The notes beneath the pieces are model-generated. The model was not told where the DNA came from. It saw only the letters and a program-made list of their open reading frames with translations, and did not search any database. A stretch of DNA of 64,000 nt from Halobacillus sp. Marseille-Q1614 (lineage in GTDB: Bacteria; Bacillota; Bacilli; Bacillales; Halobacillaceae): contig NZ_CADDWH010000001.1 of the NCBI RefSeq assembly GCF_902809865.1, forward strand, positions 496,001 to 560,000, given 5' to 3'. The translations under genes and the position numbers were made by a program. Of the stretch, positions 46,321 to 55,109 are shown one piece after another (within the stretch, counting starts at the first letter, position 1; each line of letters starts with the position of its first letter).

Positions 46321-46358
46321 AAAAAAGCCTCTCTCTGCATTGAGAGAGGCTTTTTTTC
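46321..46358 (+). terminator. Glycolytic operon terminator
   Basis: Stem AAAAAAGCCTCTCTC/GAGAGAGGCTTTTTTT with a 4-6 base loop. Perfect and long. Confidence 0.95.
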
Positions 46359-46409
46359 TTGTTATCTTGTATGATAGGTAGAGGAGAACGAGAATGTAGG
46401 AGAAGTGAA

Positions 46410-47033
46410 ATGAAATTTGTTATACGCTTAGCAGTAATTGTTATTTTGTTTTACACGATTTTTACAGGATATTCGATTTGGACTTATGGGGAGTCAGGCA
46501 GGGAAGATGAAGCTGACGCAGCTGTTGTGTTAGGAGCAGCCCAGTGGAACGGCTCGCCCAGCCCGGTCTTTGAGGGTAGATTGAAACAAGGGATTGAGTT
46601 ATATAAAAACGGCCAAGTCGATGTCCTTATTATGACCGGCGGAGCCGGACACGGATCTTCTCTTTCTGAAGCTGAAGTAGGTAAGCAATTTGCGATAAAG
46701 CAGGGAGTTCCGTCTGATGATATCATCGTAGAAGATAAATCGCTTGAGACGAAAGAAAACATTTCGAATTCCGTTGAGCTCATTAAAATTGATAATATCG
46801 AATCCCTCTTGATCGTAAGCGACTCCTTTCATTTAAAAAGAGCTGTCAGTATTGCGAGAAACCTGGGTATTTCAGCTGAAGGAGCATCCACTAAATATTC
46901 AGCTTATCAATCATTAGAAACGAAGCTTCCTTTCTTCTTTGAAGAGTGGGCGTACTATATGGGCTATGAAGTAAGCCGGCTATTTAGGGATTTGGCTATG
47001 TCTAATATATTTGAAAAACTTAAACTTCCATAA
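46410..47033 (+). CDS. DUF218 (YdcF/SanA-like) membrane-anchored protein
   Basis: 207 residues. An N-terminal membrane helix (about residues 3-24) anchors an external DUF218 domain with AAVVLGAAQWNGSPSPVFEGRL, IMTGGAGHG, and the conserved VSDSFHLKRAVSIARNLG. Related proteins are linked to envelope integrity or vancomycin sensitivity, but the reaction is unknown. ATG 46410 follows TAGGAGAAG; the frame extends further upstream without a good site. Single gene after the eno terminator. Confidence 0.8.
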   Translation: MKFVIRLAVIVILFYTIFTGYSIWTYGESGREDEADAAVVLGAAQWNGSPSPVFEGRLKQGIELYKNGQVDVLIMTGGAGHGSSLSEAEVGKQFAIKQGVPSDDIIVEDKSLETKENISNSVELIKIDNIESLLIVSDSFHLKRAVSIARNLGISAEGASTKYSAYQSLETKLPFFFEEWAYYMGYEVSRLFRDLAMSNIFEKLKLP

Positions 47034-47139
47034 TTAGAAGCCTGCTTATTTTCTACTCAGTGAAAGGGAGTAAGAGGGGATCGGGAAACCACACGAAACG
47101 ATGCGTACTTTTATACCCATGGAATAAAGGGGGAGGAAA

Positions 47140-47721
47140 TTGGAACTGATTGATGCCATTAAAAATAGACGTTCTATTCATGATTTTAAGCGGGAAGTAG
47201 TTGATCCTGCGGTCTTACAAAATATATTTAATAACGCCAGCTGGGCCCCGACCCATCGAATGAAACAGCCGTGGTCTATCGTGATGTTTCAGGAGCAGGG
47301 AAGTGTAGATTATGCAGACCTTGTGATAGAATCTTATTTCCGGCTGGGGCTGGCCGATGGATATAAAGAAGAAAAGGCTAAAAGCATGATGGAAGGTATT
47401 AAAAGTTTTTTGGTGAACATTCCCCACCATGCGGTTATTTATATGGAGAAAGATAAGGAAGCCCACAAGTATGAGGAAGATTACGCGGCTGTCTGCGCAT
47501 ATATCCAGAACGTACAATTAATTGCCTGGGATCAGGGAGTAGGAATGCTGTGGACTACAAGTCCGTATATTAACGACGAAGAGTTTATTAAAGGGATTGG
47601 TCTTGATCCGGATATTCATAAAATAGCGGCCGTTCTGCAAATAGGATATCCCCGCTCGGTTCCGAAAGCGAAAAAACGGGCCGCTGTTCCTTATAAAATA
47701 CATCGTGAGTCCATTAAATAA
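47140..47721 (+). CDS. Nitroreductase-family flavoprotein
   Basis: Probable FMN-dependent NAD(P)H oxidoreductase, 193 residues, with the family N-terminus AIKNRRSIHDFKRE, NNASWAPTHRMKQPWSIVMF for flavin contact, and GVGMLWTTSPYI near residue 130. YdjA-like small nitroreductases are similar. Substrate unknown. Start TTG is 4 bases after GGGGGAGG; no nearby ATG improves on it. Confidence 0.85.
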   Translation: MELIDAIKNRRSIHDFKREVVDPAVLQNIFNNASWAPTHRMKQPWSIVMFQEQGSVDYADLVIESYFRLGLADGYKEEKAKSMMEGIKSFLVNIPHHAVIYMEKDKEAHKYEEDYAAVCAYIQNVQLIAWDQGVGMLWTTSPYINDEEFIKGIGLDPDIHKIAAVLQIGYPRSVPKAKKRAAVPYKIHRESIK

Positions 47722-47858
47722 CGGAATAGATGGGAGTGCGCTCGTTTCACTGGGCAAAACTTTTAAATCCCATTGCTCTTATCTCACTCTCAGGATTATC
47801 ACCTGAGGGCTGCGGCCTCTCAATTTTTAAATTAGTTAAAATAAAAAAAGCCGTGAAT

Positions 47859-47895
47859 AAAAACCTGACCTGTTAGATTAACGGTCAGGTTTTTT
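47859..47895. terminator. Bidirectional terminator
   Basis: AAAACCTGACC pairs with GGTCAGGTTTT; T tracts on both strands. Serves the nitroreductase gene on plus and the tiny minus-strand gene, whose last codons lie within it. Confidence 0.8.
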
Positions 47896-48036
47896 ATTGT
47901 CGCTCTCAGCCAAATCCTCAGGATGCGGATCAATCGTATGCTTATAATCGTACCCTTTAGAAATAGCAGCCCAGAACGCTCCTGCGATACCTAAAACAAT
48001 CGCGATACATAAAATCATAATGATAGTAAACGTCAC
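47878..48036 (-). CDS. Tiny membrane protein, YtzI-like
   Basis: A 52-codon minus-strand frame starting GTG. The product has one hydrophobic helix (TFTIIMILCIAIVLGIAGAF, then WAA) followed by a polar tail with YDYKHTIDPHPEDLAE. The pattern of one membrane span and a KHTIDP tail recalls the Bacillaceae YtzI-type small membrane proteins, but I am not certain. AGAAAGAAGTG lies about 6 bases upstream and a terminator follows at once. It lies between ptsI and the nitroreductase gene. Function unknown. Confidence 0.65.
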   Translation of the reverse strand: MTFTIIMILCIAIVLGIAGAFWAAISKGYDYKHTIDPHPEDLAESDNKKPDR

Positions 48037-48062
48037 GATAACACTTCTTTCTTAACAATTTT

Positions 48063-48092
48063 AAAAAGAAGGAGGGGACCCCTCCTTCTTTA
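48063..48092 (-). terminator. ptsI terminator
   Basis: Twelve-bp perfect stem AAGAAGGAGGGG/CCCCTCCTTCTT with a minimal loop, T-rich on the minus strand, just after ptsI. Confidence 0.85.
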
Positions 48093-48116
48093 GTGTACCA
48101 CGTGATTCAATTTGTA

Positions 48117-49835
48117 TTAACTAAGATTGGCTTTCTCTTTAACGAATTCAACCACTTCTTCGGCTGTGCCGAGTGAAAGGATTTCATCTTTGTAGGAAGC
48201 CATTTCTTTTTTGGACAGGCTCTTCAGCTGTGTACGGGCAGGCAGGATAGATGTAGCACTCATACTGAACTCATCTAAGCCTAATCCTAAGAGAATCGGG
48301 ATGGCAATCTCATCGCCGGCCATTTCTCCGCACATTCCAGCCCATTTCCCTTCTGCGTGAGCTGCTTCAATAACATTATTAACTAAATTCAAAATCGCAG
48401 GGTTGTATGGCTGATATAGGTAGGAAACCCGTTCGTTCATACGGTCAGCAGCCATTGTATACTGAATCAAGTCATTTGTTCCAATACTGAAGAAATCGAC
48501 TTCTTTGGCGAACTGACGGGCGATGACAGCAGTGGAAGGAATTTCGACCATCATTCCCACTTCGATGGAGTCAGACACTTCTTTTCCTTCTTGAACAAGC
48601 TTGTCTTTTTCTTCATCTAAAATTGCTTTCGCCTCACGGAATTCATCAAGTGTGGCAATCATAGGGAACATGATTTTTAAGTTTCCATGAACGCTCGCAC
48701 GTAATAGTGCTCTTAGCTGGACACGGAAAATATCATCGCGCTCCAGGCACAGGCGAATCGCACGGAAACCAAGGAATGGGTTCATTTCCTCAGGCAGTTC
48801 TAGATAATCAAGCTCTTTATCTCCGCCGATATCTAGTGTACGAACGACCACAGGCTTATCTTCCATTTGTTTTAAGACAGAAGAGTAAGCATCAAATTGT
48901 TCTTCTTCTGTAGGCAGCTGGCTCTTGCCCATATAAAGGAATTCTGTACGATAAAGACCTACACCTTCACCGCCATTATTTAAGACGCCTTCAACGTCTT
49001 CTGGTGTTCCGATATTAGCCGCAAGCTCCACGTGTACATCATCAGAAGTAATGGTAGCTTCATCTTTAAGCTTCGCCCATTCCTGTTTCTTCTCTTCAAA
49101 ATCTGCTTGTTTCTGCTCATAACGCTGGATTTCCTCAGAGGATGGATCGATGATTACATCTCCATCGATTCCATCAACGATGATCATCACATCTTTTTCC
49201 GCTTGTTTCGTAACATCTTTTGTTCCTACAACAGCAGGAATTTCAAGGGAACGAGCCATAATAGCGGAATGAGAAGTACGTCCTCCGATATCTGTTGTGA
49301 ACCCTTTTACAAACTGTTTATTCAGCTGTGCTGTATCAGAAGGTGTTAAATCGTCTGCAACGATCACAACTTCTTCGTTAATAAGGGCAGGATCTGGGAA
49401 CGTTACCTTAAGCAGGTGAGCCATTACGCGCTTTGTTACGTCCTGGATATCAGCCGCTCGTTCACGCATGTATTCGTTATCCATGCTCTTGAACATATCA
49501 ATAAACATATTGGCTGTTTCATCTAATGCAGCTTCGGCATTAACATTTTCACTCTTAATCTTATCTTCAATCGGCTTAATGAGCTCAGGATCACTAAGAA
49601 CGAGCAAGTGGGCAGAAAAGATTTCTGCATGCTCATCGCCTAAAGATTTTTTAGTATGTTCTTTGATTTTTTCTAGTTCCTGCTTGGAAATATCCAAAGC
49701 ATCATGTAAACGCTGGACTTCTTGGTCTGGTTGATCTACTTTTGTCTTGTTGTAAGAAAGGTCTGGTGCCTCCAGGCGGTATACCTTAGCAATTGCCACA
49801 CCGCTGGAAGCTGCAATCCCTTGAAGATGTGTCAT
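48117..49835 (-). CDS. ptsI: PTS Enzyme I
   Basis: Phosphoenolpyruvate-protein phosphotransferase; takes phosphate from PEP and passes it to HPr His15. The active-site histidine is His189 in [13 protein letters not shown]; the PEP-binding region [15 protein letters not shown] and GMCGEMAGD are intact. 572 residues. It starts 4 bases after ptsH and ends the fru-pts operon. Its being downstream of fruRKA rather than ptsG differs from B. subtilis. Confidence 0.97.
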   Translation of the reverse strand: MTHLQGIAASSGVAIAKVYRLEAPDLSYNKTKVDQPDQEVQRLHDALDISKQELEKIKEHTKKSLGDEHAEIFSAHLLVLSDPELIKPIEDKIKSENVNAEAALDETANMFIDMFKSMDNEYMRERAADIQDVTKRVMAHLLKVTFPDPALINEEVVIVADDLTPSDTAQLNKQFVKGFTTDIGGRTSHSAIMARSLEIPAVVGTKDVTKQAEKDVMIIVDGIDGDVIIDPSSEEIQRYEQKQADFEEKKQEWAKLKDEATITSDDVHVELAANIGTPEDVEGVLNNGGEGVGLYRTEFLYMGKSQLPTEEEQFDAYSSVLKQMEDKPVVVRTLDIGGDKELDYLELPEEMNPFLGFRAIRLCLERDDIFRVQLRALLRASVHGNLKIMFPMIATLDEFREAKAILDEEKDKLVQEGKEVSDSIEVGMMVEIPSTAVIARQFAKEVDFFSIGTNDLIQYTMAADRMNERVSYLYQPYNPAILNLVNNVIEAAHAEGKWAGMCGEMAGDEIAIPILLGLGLDEFSMSATSILPARTQLKSLSKKEMASYKDEILSLGTAEEVVEFVKEKANLS

Positions 49836-49839
49836 GAAG

Positions 49840-50106
49840 TTACTCCCCCAACCCTTCGTTCTTCAATGTAGTCGCAAGGTGATCAAGTGCTTCTTGCTCG
49901 TCGCTTCCTTCAGCTGTAATTTTGACCTCGGCACCTGCTGGAATTCCAAGGCTCATAATCCCCATAATGGATTTTAAGTTTACAGCCTTCTCTTTATAGT
50001 GAAGGTTAATATCTGACTCATACTTTCCTGCATTTTGTACAAGTACTGTTGCTGGACGAGCGTGCACGCCGTCTGAAGACGTGATCGTAAATGTTTTCTC
50101 TACCAT
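49840..50106 (-). CDS. ptsH: Phosphocarrier protein HPr
   Basis: Central PTS phosphocarrier. His15 ([12 protein letters not shown]) accepts phosphate from Enzyme I; Ser46 ([13 protein letters not shown]) is the HprK target that makes HPr a CcpA co-repressor. 88 residues. Other expected targets here are FruA and the histidines of the two glycerol kinases. TTTTTGAGGAGGAATTAAT precedes the ATG. It lies 54 bases after fruA, with no terminator between. Confidence 0.97.
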   Translation of the reverse strand: MVEKTFTITSSDGVHARPATVLVQNAGKYESDINLHYKEKAVNLKSIMGIMSLGIPAGAEVKITAEGSDEQEALDHLATTLKNEGLGE

Positions 50107-50160
50107 ATTAATTCCTCCTCAAAAATTGTCTCTGTAGAATGTTACCCTAACTATACTATT

Positions 50161-52056
50161 TTAAGCTTTTCTTAGGTCCTTTTTCAAGAATCCTACCATA
50201 ATTGCTGCCACGATGGAACCGATTAAGATAGCAAGAATGTATAGTAGCGCTTGGGAAATGCCTCCTTCTACTAATCCGATGACAATGACACCGCCGTGAG
50301 GAGCAGTAAGCCCGATACTAAACAGCATCGTTAGAGCGCCTGTTAAAGCAGATCCGACGACCATAGAAGGGATCACTCGCGCAGGGTCGGCTGCCGCAAA
50401 TGGAATCGCTCCTTCTGTAATGAAAAAAGCTCCTAAAGCATACGCTGTTTTCCCGGATTCGCGTTCTTGAGGCGTAAATTTATTTTTAAAGATCGTTGAA
50501 GCGAAGGCCATCGCTAACGGTGGAACCATTCCGCCTGCCATGGCCGCTGCAATGATGGAGAAGTTGCCTGCGTCTAATGTGGCAAGACCGAATGTGTAAG
50601 CGGCCTTGTTAATAGGCCCGCCCATATCAATAGCCATCATGCCGCCAATAATAATTCCTAATAGAGCGATGTTTGCACCGCTTAATCCTTCGAGCCAGCT
50701 TAATAGCCCTGTATATATACTTGTAAGTGGCGGATTAATTAGAAGCATTATCATACCTGTTCCAAAAATCGATAACACAGGGTAGAAGAGCACCGTTTTT
50801 AAACCATCCATTACTTGAGGAAGTCCGTCGAGAGCTTTCTTAATTCCCAGTGTCAAATAACCAGCAAGAAAACCAGCAATCAAACCACCAAGGAAACCAG
50901 AACCGCCGCTCGCTCCTTCTACACCAGAAGTCACAGCGATCAGTCCACCAACCATACCAGGAGCAAAGCCGGGACGGTCAGCGATACTTGATGCGATGAA
51001 TCCGGCAAGGACTGGCACAAGAAGGAAGAAGGCATTTCCTCCGCCGATCGTGTTTAACATTTCAGCAAAGCGATTGTATTCCTCACTTGTCGGATCAGCA
51101 GAGTTAATACCAAAGAAGAAAGAAATCGCAATTAAGATACCGCCCCCGACAACAAACGGTAGCATATTGGAAACCCCGTTCATCAGGTGCTTATAAATAC
51201 CACTGCGTTTGTTTCCGTCTCCTTCAGAATCAGAACGGCCGCCTTCATGACGGTAAACCGGGGCGTCCTGACTTGTCGCCTTATTGATTAAGTTCTCAGG
51301 TTCGTGAATAGCTTTGGCAACTGGAACCTCAATTACATGCTTTCCATCAAAAACACTCATATCTACTTTAGTATCGGCAGCTACGATGATAGCTGTCGCA
51401 TGTTCGATATCTTCTGCTGTCAAACGGTTTTTAACACCGCTTGATCCATTAGTTTGTACTTTTATCTCTACGCCTAATTCTTTGGCTGTCTCTTTTAATT
51501 TATCTGCCGCCATGTAAGTATGCGCGATGCCAGTAGGGCAGGCCGTTACAGCCAAAACTTTTCCGGCAGAAGAGCTCTCCTGGACTTCTTCCTCATCTTC
51601 TTCAGCTTCTTTTGCGTTAATCGCCTCAATCACATCTGCTTCTGTTTTGGCTGTTTCCAGCTTGCTGCGGAAGTTTTTGTCCATAAGGAAAGAAGATAAA
51701 CGGGACAAGGTTTCCAAGTGAGTCTGATTAGCCCCTTCTGAAGCGGCTATCATAAAGAATAAATTAGTCGGCTGGCCATCGAGTGACTCGTAATCAAGCC
51801 CTTCCTGTGAACGCCCGAAGGCAATCGCAGGATCTTTGACAGAAGCGGTTTTTGCGTGAGGAATTGCGATACCTTCCCCAATTCCTGTAGTACTTTGGTC
51901 TTCACGTGCTTCTATCGCTGCTTTAAAACCATCACGGTCATTTAACTTTCCGGCCTCATCAAGCTTGCCAATAAGCTCATCAATAGCTTCAGGCTTTGAA
52001 CTGGCTGTCATGTTTAACAGAATCGTATCCTTCGTCAGTAAATCTGTTATCTTCAT
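50161..52056 (-). CDS. fruA: PTS fructose-specific EIIABC
   Basis: Imports fructose as fructose-1-phosphate. Domain order IIA-IIB-IIC: phospho-His67 in IAIPHAKT, phospho-Cys173 in VTACPTGIAHTYMA, then a IIC membrane domain with about ten segments from residue 300. A charged linker (EEDEEEVQESSS) separates IIA and IIB. 631 residues, typical of the fused FruA form. AAGGAGGGTT precedes the ATG. Confidence 0.96.
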   Translation of the reverse strand: MKITDLLTKDTILLNMTASSKPEAIDELIGKLDEAGKLNDRDGFKAAIEAREDQSTTGIGEGIAIPHAKTASVKDPAIAFGRSQEGLDYESLDGQPTNLFFMIAASEGANQTHLETLSRLSSFLMDKNFRSKLETAKTEADVIEAINAKEAEEDEEEVQESSSAGKVLAVTACPTGIAHTYMAADKLKETAKELGVEIKVQTNGSSGVKNRLTAEDIEHATAIIVAADTKVDMSVFDGKHVIEVPVAKAIHEPENLINKATSQDAPVYRHEGGRSDSEGDGNKRSGIYKHLMNGVSNMLPFVVGGGILIAISFFFGINSADPTSEEYNRFAEMLNTIGGGNAFFLLVPVLAGFIASSIADRPGFAPGMVGGLIAVTSGVEGASGGSGFLGGLIAGFLAGYLTLGIKKALDGLPQVMDGLKTVLFYPVLSIFGTGMIMLLINPPLTSIYTGLLSWLEGLSGANIALLGIIIGGMMAIDMGGPINKAAYTFGLATLDAGNFSIIAAAMAGGMVPPLAMAFASTIFKNKFTPQERESGKTAYALGAFFITEGAIPFAAADPARVIPSMVVGSALTGALTMLFSIGLTAPHGGVIVIGLVEGGISQALLYILAILIGSIVAAIMVGFLKKDLRKA

Positions 52057-52068
52057 GAATAACCCTCC

Positions 52069-52983
52069 TTAATTAATGGGTGAGATAGTAATTTGGCTTA
52101 TTAACTGATCGGCTTCTTCCTTGCTGCACAAATCATCCTGGAATGCGGTGGCACTGCCGGCTGCAACTCCATGTCTGAAGGCTTCTTCTTTTGGAAGCCC
52201 CTGGTTGATCGCTGCTATAAACCCAGCAACGACGGAATCTCCTGCACCGACTGAATTTTTCACTTCACCTTTTGGTACATTTGCAAAAAGCTTATTGGCG
52301 CCATTAACATAAACGGCTCCTTTGCCGCCCATAGATACAATGACATGCTCTGCTCCTTGTTCTGCCAGCTTTTGCGCATAATGTGCCGCCTGTTCTTTTG
52401 TTTCGATAGTTGTATTAAAAAGCTCTCCAAGTTCATGGTCATTCGGCTTCATAAAAAAGAGAGGCTGGCCGGTGATCTGCTTAAGTGCATCACCTGAGGT
52501 ATCAGCAACGAGAAGAGCTTTATTTTCTGCACAAATCTTTGCGATCTGGCTGTAGAAATCATTAGGCAGGGAAGAAGGTACACTTCCTGCAAGGATAAAA
52601 ATATCGCCTTCTTGAAGGGAGCGGACTTGCTGCAGAAGCTGGTCCAGCTGGTCATGGCTGATTTGCGGCCCAGGGCCGTTAATTTCCGCTTCGTGGTCGG
52701 TTTTTAGCTTTACGTTAATTCTCGTATAGTCATCGATTTCTATGAAATTCTGGTTGATCTCTTCTTCTGTAAGAAAGTCTTTAATGAATTGGCCTGTAAA
52801 CCGGCCGACAAAGCCTAAGGCTGTCGTAGAGCTCCCAAGTCTTTTCATCACTCTCGAAACGTTGATTCCTTTACCGCCAGGATAGTACATCGTCTGTGAA
52901 GCCCGGTTAAGGCTTCCGGTTTTAAAATTGTCAACGTGCATAATGTAATCGATGGAAGGGTTGAGGGTACAAGTGTATATCAA
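52069..52983 (-). CDS. fruK: 1-phosphofructokinase
   Basis: PfkB-family kinase converting fructose-1-phosphate to fructose-1,6-bisphosphate, the CggR inducer. N-terminal LNPSIDYIMHVD, GGKGINVSRVMKRLG near residue 38 and the ATP/anion-hole VGAGDSVVAGF near 245. 304 residues. The start is TTG overlapping the fruR TGA; the N-terminus IYTCTLNPSIDY supports it. Confidence 0.95.
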   Translation of the reverse strand: MIYTCTLNPSIDYIMHVDNFKTGSLNRASQTMYYPGGKGINVSRVMKRLGSSTTALGFVGRFTGQFIKDFLTEEEINQNFIEIDDYTRINVKLKTDHEAEINGPGPQISHDQLDQLLQQVRSLQEGDIFILAGSVPSSLPNDFYSQIAKICAENKALLVADTSGDALKQITGQPLFFMKPNDHELGELFNTTIETKEQAAHYAQKLAEQGAEHVIVSMGGKGAVYVNGANKLFANVPKGEVKNSVGAGDSVVAGFIAAINQGLPKEEAFRHGVAAGSATAFQDDLCSKEEADQLISQITISPIN

Positions 52984-53729
52984 GATGTCACAACCTTTAT
53001 CTTTGTTTTTTTCTTATAAGGGTCTAATAGCTGTCCTTTTTCATTGGTAACGATGTGTGCTTCATCAATTTCTGCGATTTGTGAAAAACTCACTTCACCG
53101 AATTTAGATGCATCGGTTACAAAGTACTTTTTCAGTGATAGAGACAGGGCTGTGCGTTTAACTGCCGCTTCCTCAGGATCGGGGGTTGTAAATCCGTGTT
53201 CAATTGTAATTCCGTTTACTCCCATAAAACACTGGTCAAACCGAAATTGTTTTAAACTGTCTACGGCCATAGCCCCGATGACGGCCCGTGTGCGTTCTTT
53301 AATATAGCCGCCGATAATATAAGTAGGAATTCGAAGTTCAGTCAGTGCGTTCAAATGACTTAAACCGTTCGTAACGGCCGTAATGTTTTTATCAGCCAGG
53401 TACTGAATCATTTCAAAGGTCGTTGAACCCGCATCTATATAAATACATTCGCCGTCTTGCACGAGTTCGGCAGCTGCGCGTCCTATTGATTTCTTCTCTT
53501 CATAGAACTTTGAACTCTTTTCCACCATGCTTGGTTCTTCACTCGCGGGCCTTCTTAAGGAAGCACCTCCGTGAATTCTGCGCAGTTTTCCTGCTCGTTC
53601 TAAGAAATCTAAATCGCGCCTGATCGTTGAATCTGATGCACCGGTAGCGTCAGTGATTTCTTTTAGCTTTACTGTTTGATGTTCATTAAGCAGTTCTAAA
53701 ATCACCCGTTGTCTTTCAGCAGTTAACAC
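52980..53729 (-). CDS. fruR: DeoR-family fructose operon repressor
   Basis: Transcription repressor of 249 residues, expected to respond to a fructose phosphate. N-terminal DeoR helix-turn-helix (VKLKEITDATGASDSTIRRDLDFLE, residues about 19-43), then GKLRRIHGGA and a sugar-phosphate domain with YIDAGSTTFEMIQYL. First gene of the operon, hence autoregulated; repeated TGATTG sites lie in and above its promoter. Confidence 0.93.
   Translation of the reverse strand: MLTAERQRVILELLNEHQTVKLKEITDATGASDSTIRRDLDFLERAGKLRRIHGGASLRRPASEEPSMVEKSSKFYEEKKSIGRAAAELVQDGECIYIDAGSTTFEMIQYLADKNITAVTNGLSHLNALTELRIPTYIIGGYIKERTRAVIGAMAVDSLKQFRFDQCFMGVNGITIEHGFTTPDPEEAAVKRTALSLSLKKYFVTDASKFGEVSFSQIAEIDEAHIVTNEKGQLLDPYKKKTKIKVVTS
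53062..53067. other. No separate feature; fruR internal
   Basis: Placeholder with no independent biological claim: this lies inside fruR and carries nothing beyond its coding sequence. Confidence 0.05.
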
Positions 53730-53761
53730 ATTTCCCCCTCCTTTTCGGGAGTTCTAAATCT

Positions 53762-53790
53762 ATTTTACGGTAAGCCCTTACAAAAATCAA
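53762..53790 (-). promoter_or_regulatory. fruRKA-ptsHI promoter
   Basis: Minus strand: TTGATT, 17-base spacer, TAAAAT, about 33 bases from the fruR start. Confidence 0.75.
53769..53782. promoter_or_regulatory. cre-like CcpA site in the fru promoter
   Basis: GGTAAGCCCTTACA matches TGWAANCGNTNWCA at all but two fixed positions and lies exactly in the -35/-10 spacer, a position suited to catabolite repression. Confidence 0.5.
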
Positions 53791-53826
53791 CCAAAATCAA
53801 TCATATTCATTCAAAAACAATCAAAA
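53785..53826 (-). promoter_or_regulatory. FruR operator cluster
   Basis: On the minus strand TGATTG or close variants (TGATTG, TGAATG, TGATTG, GGTTGA) recur about every 10-20 bases across the -35. This resembles FruR-type direct-repeat operators of other Firmicutes. Confidence 0.65.
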
Positions 53827-53867
53827 TATTAATTAAAACCGCTCATGTAATATTATCCAACTAGTTG

Positions 53868-53896
53868 TTGCTGTACAAAGCCAATTGTGCTACATT
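53868..53896 (+). promoter_or_regulatory. secG promoter
   Basis: TTGCTG, 17-base spacer, TACATT with extended TGC, 43 bases before secG. Confidence 0.65.
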
Positions 53897-53938
53897 TAGA
53901 ATAGTTAATTGTGCGTTTTTAGGAGGTGTTGGTACAAC

Positions 53939-54172
53939 ATGGAAACACTTGCAATTACATTGCTTGCTATTGATACAATTGTTCTTATCATTCTTGTTCT
54001 ACTTCAATCAGGAAAGAGTGCTGGATTATCAGGAGCCATTTCAGGAGGAGCGGAACAGCTGTTCGGAAAACAAAAAGCACGCGGAATTGACGCTGTCCTT
54101 CACAAGGCTACGATTGTGACTGGTGTTCTTTTCTTCGTATTGGCTTTTCTGGCTACCTATATATTAGGTTAA
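53939..54172 (+). CDS. secG: Protein-export membrane protein SecG
   Basis: Small SecYEG translocon subunit with two membrane spans (residues about 3-22 and 55-75) joined by a loop containing [24 protein letters not shown]. 77 residues, as in B. subtilis (76). AGGAGGTG lies 10 bases before the ATG; the longer frame to 53909 has no ribosome-binding site. Followed by its own terminator. Confidence 0.95.
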   Translation: METLAITLLAIDTIVLIILVLLQSGKSAGLSGAISGGAEQLFGKQKARGIDAVLHKATIVTGVLFFVLAFLATYILG

Positions 54173-54188
54173 TTTACTCCATTCATAT

Positions 54189-54217
54189 AAACCGTGCTTT
54201 GGACGAGCACGGTTTTT
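54189..54217 (+). terminator. secG terminator
   Basis: Stem AACCGTGCT/AGCACGGTT, loop of 7, then TTT-CTT. Confidence 0.85.
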
Positions 54218-54326
54218 CTTATGCAGTTTTTTATGAGTGAAAAGTAAACTCTGATAAAATAGAAACATTGAAAATAGGAATGAAATTAGTAAATAAGGAA
54301 ATAGTTGAAGTAAGGAGTTTTTTAAT

Positions 54327-55073
54327 ATGAAAATCAAACAACCAGAACCGTTTACTTTTGAAGCAGATGGAGATCGTGCTGTCCTTCTGTTACACGGCTT
54401 TACCGGCCATTCCGCTGACGTAAGAATGCTCGGACGTTTTCTTCAGAAAAATGGATACACTTCACACGCTCCTATTTATAGAGGGCATGGAAAAGAGTTA
54501 GAAGCTTTAATCGATGCCACACCTGAGGAGTGGTGGGCTGACGTGCAGGCATCCCTTAATCATCTAAAAGAGATTGGGTATGAAAACATTGCCGTAGCCG
54601 GTCTTTCTTTAGGCGGAGTTCTCGGTCTGAAACTTGCATATTCAGAGCCTATTAAGGGTATCGTCACTATGTGTTCTCCTATGTTTTTTGATAATGAAGA
54701 GCAGCTGACTCAAGGGTTTCGTTTTAAAGCGCAACAATATAAGCAATTAGAAGGAAAAGATAAAGAAACAATTGAACAAGAAGTGAAGGAGCTAATGGAT
54801 GAGTCAAAAGAAATGTTCACACAGCTTGGCCAATTCATTACGAGCGTTCACGAGGAAGTAGATCAGATTTATGCTCCTACATTCGTCGTCCAGGCGGAGA
54901 AAGATGAAATGATTAATACGGAAAGTGCTAATTACATCTATGAGAATGTAGAAACTGATCATAAAGATATTAAATGGTACAAAAACTCTGGCCATGTGAT
55001 CACTATGGATCAAGAAAAAGAACAGCTTCATGAAGACATTCTCAAATTTTTGAATTCATTAGACTGGTCGTAA
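54327..55073 (+). CDS. yvaK: Carboxylesterase (Est30/YvaK type)
   Basis: Alpha/beta-hydrolase esterase of 248 residues hydrolysing short- to medium-chain esters; natural substrate unknown. Oxyanion region LLHGFTGH near residue 22, nucleophile Ser94 in AGLSLGGVLG, acid in QAEKDEMI and base in SGHVITMD. Same place, between secG and rnr, as B. subtilis yvaK. Confidence 0.92.
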   Translation: MKIKQPEPFTFEADGDRAVLLLHGFTGHSADVRMLGRFLQKNGYTSHAPIYRGHGKELEALIDATPEEWWADVQASLNHLKEIGYENIAVAGLSLGGVLGLKLAYSEPIKGIVTMCSPMFFDNEEQLTQGFRFKAQQYKQLEGKDKETIEQEVKELMDESKEMFTQLGQFITSVHEEVDQIYAPTFVVQAEKDEMINTESANYIYENVETDHKDIKWYKNSGHVITMDQEKEQLHEDILKFLNSLDWS

Positions 55074-55109
55074 GTGGTGAGAGTCTTGTCCTAAAAAAGG
55101 AGGAAGACA

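Noticed and set aside
53062-53067. Site within fruR listed at very low confidence
   Set aside because: No independent signal; it should be disregarded.
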